From Gremmenia infestans (Eukaryota; Ascomycota; Leotiomycetes; Helotiales; Hamatocanthoscyphaceae): 64,000 bases of DNA. The translations under genes and the position numbers were made by a program. The DNA is taken from assembly GCA_032629725.1 (NCBI GenBank), contig JAFEVB010000002.1, forward strand, positions 1,178,001 through 1,242,000, in the 5' to 3' direction. The number at the start of each line of letters is the position of its first letter. Position 1 is the first letter of the stretch. Below are positions 58,947 through 64,000 of the stretch, one piece after another. The notes beneath the pieces were generated by a model. It saw nothing but the letters and a program-made list of their open reading frames with translations. It did not search any database and was not told the origin of the DNA.

Positions 58947-61325
58947 ATTGATATTTTTGGATAGACAAATTCGAGGAGTAGATGAGACTTTTGTGGACAG
59001 TGTTGAAGTTTGAGAGGATAGAGGATGGTATGTGCTAGAAAAAAGTCTGAGTGGAGAATTGACTGCTTGGTGACTAAATGAAATCCGACGACAGAAAGAA
59101 TCATTATATAGACAACTCGACCAGAACAAGGCATGACCCAGTGACGGGAAACCAGAACCAGGCAAAAAGAAAGGCGTTCAAGTGTCTGCAAACCATGACC
59201 TTCCCAGCGAATACCCTAAAAGTCCACCCCACCACCACTGCAGCCCTACCCCGGCCTACATCGGACCAAAAGAGCTGTTTGCTAAACAAAAACCGATTTC
59301 GAAGGCTGACTTGACTGAGCCTCTACAAGAGCCGCAATAACACCTCCTCACCGACTGAGATGAGTAACTTTTTGCAAGTATATCGGTGCCTAGAACGTGG
59401 CAAACACGACCAGCTGACGCCGAATCTTACCTACTTATGAATCAATCGCAAAGCCGCGTTTTCAAAAGTGCCGGCTCTGTAAACACGATGCCAAGTTGCA
59501 AAGCCCACCCTCGTGAACGCCAGCTCGGCTTCGGCTTCGTAATGGTGGAGTAGATCTGGCATATATGGAGCTGGTGGAGTACTTTTATATGCGAAAGGTT
59601 TATTTTGGCGCTGAGAAAGCGACGAGATCAGGCTTTGAAGACGCTGAGACGCGTGAGAACGTCAGCCTGCAGCTAGAGACACCCCTAGCGGGCGGGGCGG
59701 GACCCGGCCAGCCTCTTTTGTTTTCACAACACCAAAGCCCGCTGAAAATCATTAATTGCGGAATCAAACCCAACAATCGATTCAGTCTAACTGGGAGGTC
59801 CTTCTAGTTTGTCCTTGAGAAAAGTTGTGAGTTAGGCGCCCTCGTTGAAATGTGAAACGAAACGAAGCGATGCCCGAAGCTTTGAGGCTTTACGGAGATA
59901 AGGGGTACTGGTATTATATCTGTAAACGTCTCTGAATCAAGTGAGCTTAGGTAAAGAGGCTATCAGCTTAGTGTAAGAGGGCAAACCACCATCTATATCG
60001 AAAGCCCTTCTTTCTGCCCGAAGAGTCACATCTCGTTTCCTCACCGAGTGCCTTCAGTAAGTGTTTTAAGATTCGCGGGTGACTACTATCATCTACTTAT
60101 ATATACGCAATTGGTTTGCCGAGTAGTAAGTGCAAATAATAATTCATTACCTGGTAACTCGTTTTAATTTCAAACCAATGTTATTGCAGCCCTCTTCGGT
60201 CCTGCTTTGAGGCTACATGTCGCACGTGATACTCCTCGCTTGTTTAAAAAGGGGCGGGGTGGAATAAAAGGAGACCTGGAAGGAACACATCTAACACGCC
60301 TTACATGATATAATATCGACGAGTACGTTGTCTGCGTATGTTTTAATTCAAGTTCATAGCAATGCGGGTTCGGAGGCCGATATTCGCTGTGAACATATAT
60401 GTCTCTTATTATTAAATGGCTGCTTTTCTGTTGCTCTCAATATCTGGTCAACGGGTTTACTGATATTACATTTTGTGGCTTAGAAACCACTCTGTGGTAT
60501 ATTTGACATTCTTCAAGGAAGTAATAAGGCTTTATGTGTATTTATGTCAAATTAAAATCAATTCTACGCAGCAATACATGAAACCCTATACGCAAGACTC
60601 ATGTCGGTTTCCACGATGACGATGACTAACGACCGAAATCGTTTATTCAGCCCGACAGCTAAATCTGAGGGTCACCGCCTAGGTCTTTCTTACTAGGTTG
60701 AATTATCGTCCGGAAGGGCTACGGGTTGGATACGTATTACCTGTTAAGAAGCCTGGGAGTAACTAGACTTGTTAGACGCAGCGATAAATTTAGAAAGGGG
60801 GAAAGAAAGATAGATAACCTTGTCTGTATTTAGTGAAGGATGGTATTATTAGGGGATATCCTATCGCCTCAGAGCAAAGGTTAGGGACATAGCCGCTGCG
60901 AGTCAGTCTACGGCTTACCACCAGTCCCGTGTCATCTACTTCTACACCCCGTGAATGCTGTGGCGCCCCGTGTATTCACAATCCATAGTAAAAGCTTTAT
61001 TAAGATCTGTGATGCTGAAAGCGTGTATTAGACAGCCAACGCGCCTTCCATAAATGCTCGCTCCCGACTTGACCTAGCAGCAATGCATAGTAGATGGAAC
61101 AAAATCCTGCAGTTTTGATCGTGGCTGGGCCTTTTTTGATCCATACTCTTTTTAGTAGCTAAGCACTATGTAGAGGTCGTCTAATTTACAGTTCAAACTT
61201 CGAATACACCTCCAAATCCCGGCCCAGTCCGTTTGAGACATAGGTAACTGACTCTATATAAATTGAAAAATCATAAAACAGTAAATGAAAACACTCTCTC
61301 TATCCCTCCTTTCCTTCCCTCCACT
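58947..61325. other. Gene-poor region
   Basis: About 2.4 kb with no supported gene. 58947-59400 includes the promoter of the small protein. From about 59800 the sequence is AT-rich and stop-dense. The 60650-60800 part has a copia-LTR-like feel but no matched pair of ends. Confidence 0.4.
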
Positions 61326-61781
61326 CTATTCTTGCTCTCCTACCCCTATATCGCTATCGCTTTCACCTTCAGCCTCCTGGATCCCTTCCATTCCATCTGT
61401 TTCACCTGACTTTAGGTCCTTGGGTGGCGTTTTTGGCGTACTGCGATCCGGCAAAGGTGTACGTCCATTGCATGACTTGCTCCCAGTGGATGACCTTCCC
61501 CGTATAGCACTTCTGCCTTTTGGTTGTCTGGAGGGAGTCGCTAGCTCATCTGCCGCGCGGGGGGTTATGGCTCTGCTCTGCGGTTGCAGGGTAGCTGGAG
61601 TAGCAGATGCCCTAAGTTTATGCTGCAGTTGGGTGTCTGGGTCTGCCCTTTCTGGCGTGGGGTCCCGTTTTGGAGTTTCCAGGACGCTATACCCGTCACT
61701 TGGTGATGGAGTAGGTGTTTCCGTCGGGGCCTTTCGTGGCTGGGCCTGCGAAAATTGATATCTATGGATCTGAATTTTAGG
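61326..61781 (-). pseudogene. Coding remnant without a start codon
   Basis: On the minus strand 151 codons are open from after TAA 61782-61784 to TAG 61326-61328. The only Met is near the C-terminus. The composition is that of a real disordered protein: Thr/Pro/Ser/Arg-rich, with TPTPSPSDGYSVLETP, TPRAADELATPSRQP and an acidic end EGESDSDIG. Just upstream another minus frame reads WKLYIDFQRMSRQSGLRAYD, preceded by an intron-like TACTAAG...TTGACAG end near 61875. This suggests at least two exons of a decayed or unfinished gene in the AT-rich island. Family not recognised; a transposon-derived or host-gene fragment are both possible. Confidence 0.35.
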
Positions 61782-63420
61782 TTATCATACGCCCTCAATC
61801 CTGACTGCCTAGACATCCTCTGAAAGTCGATGTAAAGTTTCCAAGTCTGGTTTTGCTCAAAAGGATATCTGTCAACTTAGTAAATAAACGCGAGCACCAA
61901 GCACGATGTGTTGGATTTCAACCGTTATAAAGTGTAACGGAACGCTGTGTTTGTATTTGCGAAGCCTGAAACAACACAAGTGCACACTATACGTACGCTA
62001 ATTTATGAAAATAGTTCGCAAGCCGTTTAATTTGCGAGCTGTATCCGAAGAAGGATTCGCTGAGCCCCACGCGATCCTATAGTAACCGCCACGTCGTTCG
62101 GAACAGTGAAAGCTAGTGGCCCAGCTTACGAGAGCTGAGTCGTATTCCATTCAAAGTACCCTTCTAGGTGTATATTTTTAGTTTTCCATAATGCGACGTG
62201 CAACGAAAAATACAAAAATATCGAGTTTGGCTTTTGAAAAAGACTTGAGTTGCATGGTGGGGTCGTAGGAGTTGGAACCTTGTACTTGGGACCTCTTTTT
62301 AATCGATAGTATGTACGGAGTATTCCTATGTCTTCCTAACAATATACAGCCGTGCGGCGCTGGTGGATTGTAAGAAGTTATTTATAACTAATCTCGAGCG
62401 ATGTGCAACAGGAACTGAATGGCATCTACAACTTATTAGGAAAGCGAGAGATTCATACACGTCTGAGGCAAAATTAGCCACTCCTTGTATGCCTTCACCT
62501 CATTTACTACGTTTACTAGATGTGGAAGGTGGCTGGTGTCATCTGTGCAGTGATTGTTCTGACTTGTCGAGATATTTATAACTATGCATTTGCGATGTGC
62601 AACAAAAAGAAAAGAGTGACCTCTGTATTTATCAAATGCTATGCATTAACGTATTTAGATGATTTGTATGTAAGAAGCAAGATATATTTATGTGCGATAC
62701 TATTTTGATAGGTGAGGAATTTCCCCTTAGTTTTCTTCCCCTTTCGAAAAATAGAGCGCGATTGCGCTAAGGAGACGTTTATAGACCATGTTTGACGTGT
62801 CCACATTTATTTGATAGTCTTTTTAATCAGTAAATACTTGAGATTGTGCTAAAGAATGTCACGGCTAAGATGATGCAATGCCATTTATCTCGAGGTATTT
62901 GATTTATAATTGATCCTAAGCAATGTGCAACGAAATCGCATAAACACAGGATCCCAAATCTGTATAGGCATGGGATTAAAAGCATCAAATGGTGAGCGAA
63001 TTTTAAATACTCTTGGTCTCTTTTTATGCCTCCTGCGCTATTACTTCTTCTAAAGTTCCGCAATTAACATGCTAGTACCTGCATCTATAGACTACATTGG
63101 GCGAACAATAATAAAATTTGACATAATCATCACACTACAGGAATATTGGTTGGTAGGATAACACCAGATTGATAGTTTCAAATCACGAAAGGAGGAGGGG
63201 CAGATATATACCATACGCCGCGGAGTTAAGCTTTCTATCAATATCAGGTGATCCTGAAGGCGGTGCAAAACAACAACCTGGTAGCAATACTACCCCAGAC
63301 CCCAGACTACACAGGGACTGTGTCACTTGCTTTTAATGGGAGAGAGAGGTTAGAGAGGAGTCGAAGTGGTCAATCGGTGAGGATAGAGTATTAATTGATA
63401 GTAACTCGCAAAAGGCGAGT
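61782..63420. other. AT-rich gene-poor island with spaced repeats
   Basis: Stop-dense AT-rich DNA. Apart from the repeat family at 62176-62931 and the putative upstream exon near 61790-61875, I see no gene or complete mobile element. Confidence 0.4.
62176..62931 (+). repeat. Four-copy TTTATAA-N15-GTGCAAC element
   Basis: GTGCAAC occurs at 62198, 62403, 62597 and 62925. In the last three copies TTTATAA lies exactly 15 bases upstream (62381, 62575, 62903). The first copy has a decayed version (TTTTAGT at 62176). The word before GTGCAAC is also kept (GCGAC, GCGAT, GCGAT, GCAAT). Copies 3 and 4 share TCGAG(A/G)TA further upstream. Spacing between copies is 205, 194 and 328 bp. Confidence 0.65.
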
Positions 63421-63523
63421 CTATAGTGTTGAGTGGTGATCCGTTCTGTGGAATCCAAATGAAGGAGAATCTAATTATTTTACAGGTACTATACATTCCA
63501 TCCCACCTTCCTGTGGTTCTGTT

Positions 63524-64000
63524 TCACCAGGTGTTCATTTCATTCCACGAGGAGAACATCCATGCCTCTGGGATATTCTCGAAATCGGCCGTTCCCCAAT
63601 CCGCCATGGTGAAATCGATGTCATTATTATGCATGTCGGAATTTAATTGACCATTGGGGAATCCGTCCCCCGAGAAATCTTGCTGATTGGATAAACTCAT
63701 ATCTGGCGTTGAGGGAAGTCGTGCTCTCAAGATATCGTAGCACCGCTTGGCACTGCTCTGCGCAGCGTCGAGAATGCCTTCTTCCGAAGGCCTGCCTGCT
63801 TCAATGGCATCGACATGTCCTAGGGCAACTGACATAAATAGATGGCCCTATAGAGAGTTAGCTTGTTTCATGGATGACTTTATGATGCTTTTTCGGAGAC
63901 ATTTGCTTCTGACATGTATGTAGGATACCCAAACACCAAAATGGAAAGTTCACAACACTTACTTTGACGTTCGTCTCGCCTCCCATAGCAATTCGTTGCC
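63524..64000 (-). CDS. C-terminal end of a probable fungal transcription factor
   Basis: The last exon 63524-63847 and the start of the previous one, 63963 to the window edge, join through a 115-bp intron (GTAAGT/CTATAG) in phase. About 120 residues are visible: RIAMGGETNVKGHLFMSVALGHVDAIE is interrupted by the junction, then RPSEEGILDAAQSSAKRC, a Ser/Asn/Asp-rich stretch and a C-terminus rich in Trp and acidic residues (MADWGTADFENIPEAW). The position and composition fit the tail of a Zn2Cys6-type regulator, with an acidic/aromatic activation region, but the DNA-binding part lies outside the window. The gene starts beyond 64000. Confidence 0.55.

Noticed and set aside
60650..60800. Possible copia-type LTR fragment
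   Set aside because: No matching second end, primer-binding site or coding remnant of a retroelement nearby.
61285..61758. Plus-strand frame of 157 codons from ATG 61285
   Set aside because: It is the opposite-strand shadow of the more protein-like minus-strand remnant, and its Leu/Ser/Val mix looks like a reversed Thr/Pro/Arg-rich sequence.
62363..62581. 72-codon plus-strand frame
   Set aside because: It is spanned by the GTGCAAC repeat copies and its sequence follows the repeat rather than a protein pattern.

Overview
The window is genomic DNA from a filamentous ascomycete (Pezizomycotina). The evidence is many short introns (about 43-120 bp, mostly GTRNGY...YAG with TNCTAAY-like branch sites), 5'-UTR pyrimidine tracts, and fungal-only families: Ssr4, eisosome Pil1, RCR, DUF3425 bZIP, SMP-C2 Mug190-like proteins, an OTT_1508-type deaminase and an F-box protein. 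The look of the families suggests Leotiomycetes/Helotiales, but that is an impression without a database search. Exon models were built by hand from splice signals and checked for codon phase across every junction.

Layout. 1-2.2 kb: the 3' end of an unidentified gene, then an F-box gene with an in-frame stop inside an 18-bp tandem duplication. 2.5-8.3 kb: SSR4 (SWI/SNF-RSC subunit), a 120-bp tandem repeat, and an unidentified polyserine protein with a possible signal peptide. 8.3-14.7 kb: an AT-rich, gene-poor island around a decayed OTT_1508-like deaminase. 14.7-18.4 kb: 6-phosphogluconate dehydrogenase and an RBM42-like RRM protein, divergently transcribed. 19-21.5 kb: a GH15 glycosidase with a single +1 frameshift in a C7 run. 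24-32.1 kb: two head-to-head paralogues with a membrane hairpin, an SMP lipid-transfer domain and C2 domains. 32.7-36 kb: a DUF3425 bZIP regulator and a tyrosinase, convergent. 37.1-43.2 kb: RNA polymerase I second-largest subunit and an Arl8 GTPase. 44.9-48.5 kb: two single-pass membrane proteins in tandem (RCR family and fibroin-3-related). 49.1-58.9 kb: a large cytosolic unknown, an MFS anion:cation symporter, a Pil1-type eisosome protein and a small His/Arg-rich protein. 59-63.4 kb: a second gene-poor island with a spaced repeat family and a coding remnant. The window ends inside the last exons of a probable fungal transcription factor.

Most intact genes are housekeeping (chromatin, Pol I, pentose phosphate pathway, lysosomal/vacuolar GTPase). 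The window also has several genes of the cell periphery: the two SMP-C2 tether-like proteins (ER-plasma membrane contacts), the Pil1 eisosome protein, the RCR and fibroin-3-like membrane proteins and the MFS carrier. Nothing in the sequence proves they are co-regulated. No rRNA, tRNA or CRISPR was found and no complete transposon. The most unusual items are the divergent SMP-C2 pair, the fixed-spacing repeat family at 62.2-62.9 kb, and three genes broken in different ways: tandem duplication, RIP-like nonsense transitions plus a frameshift, and a homopolymer insertion.
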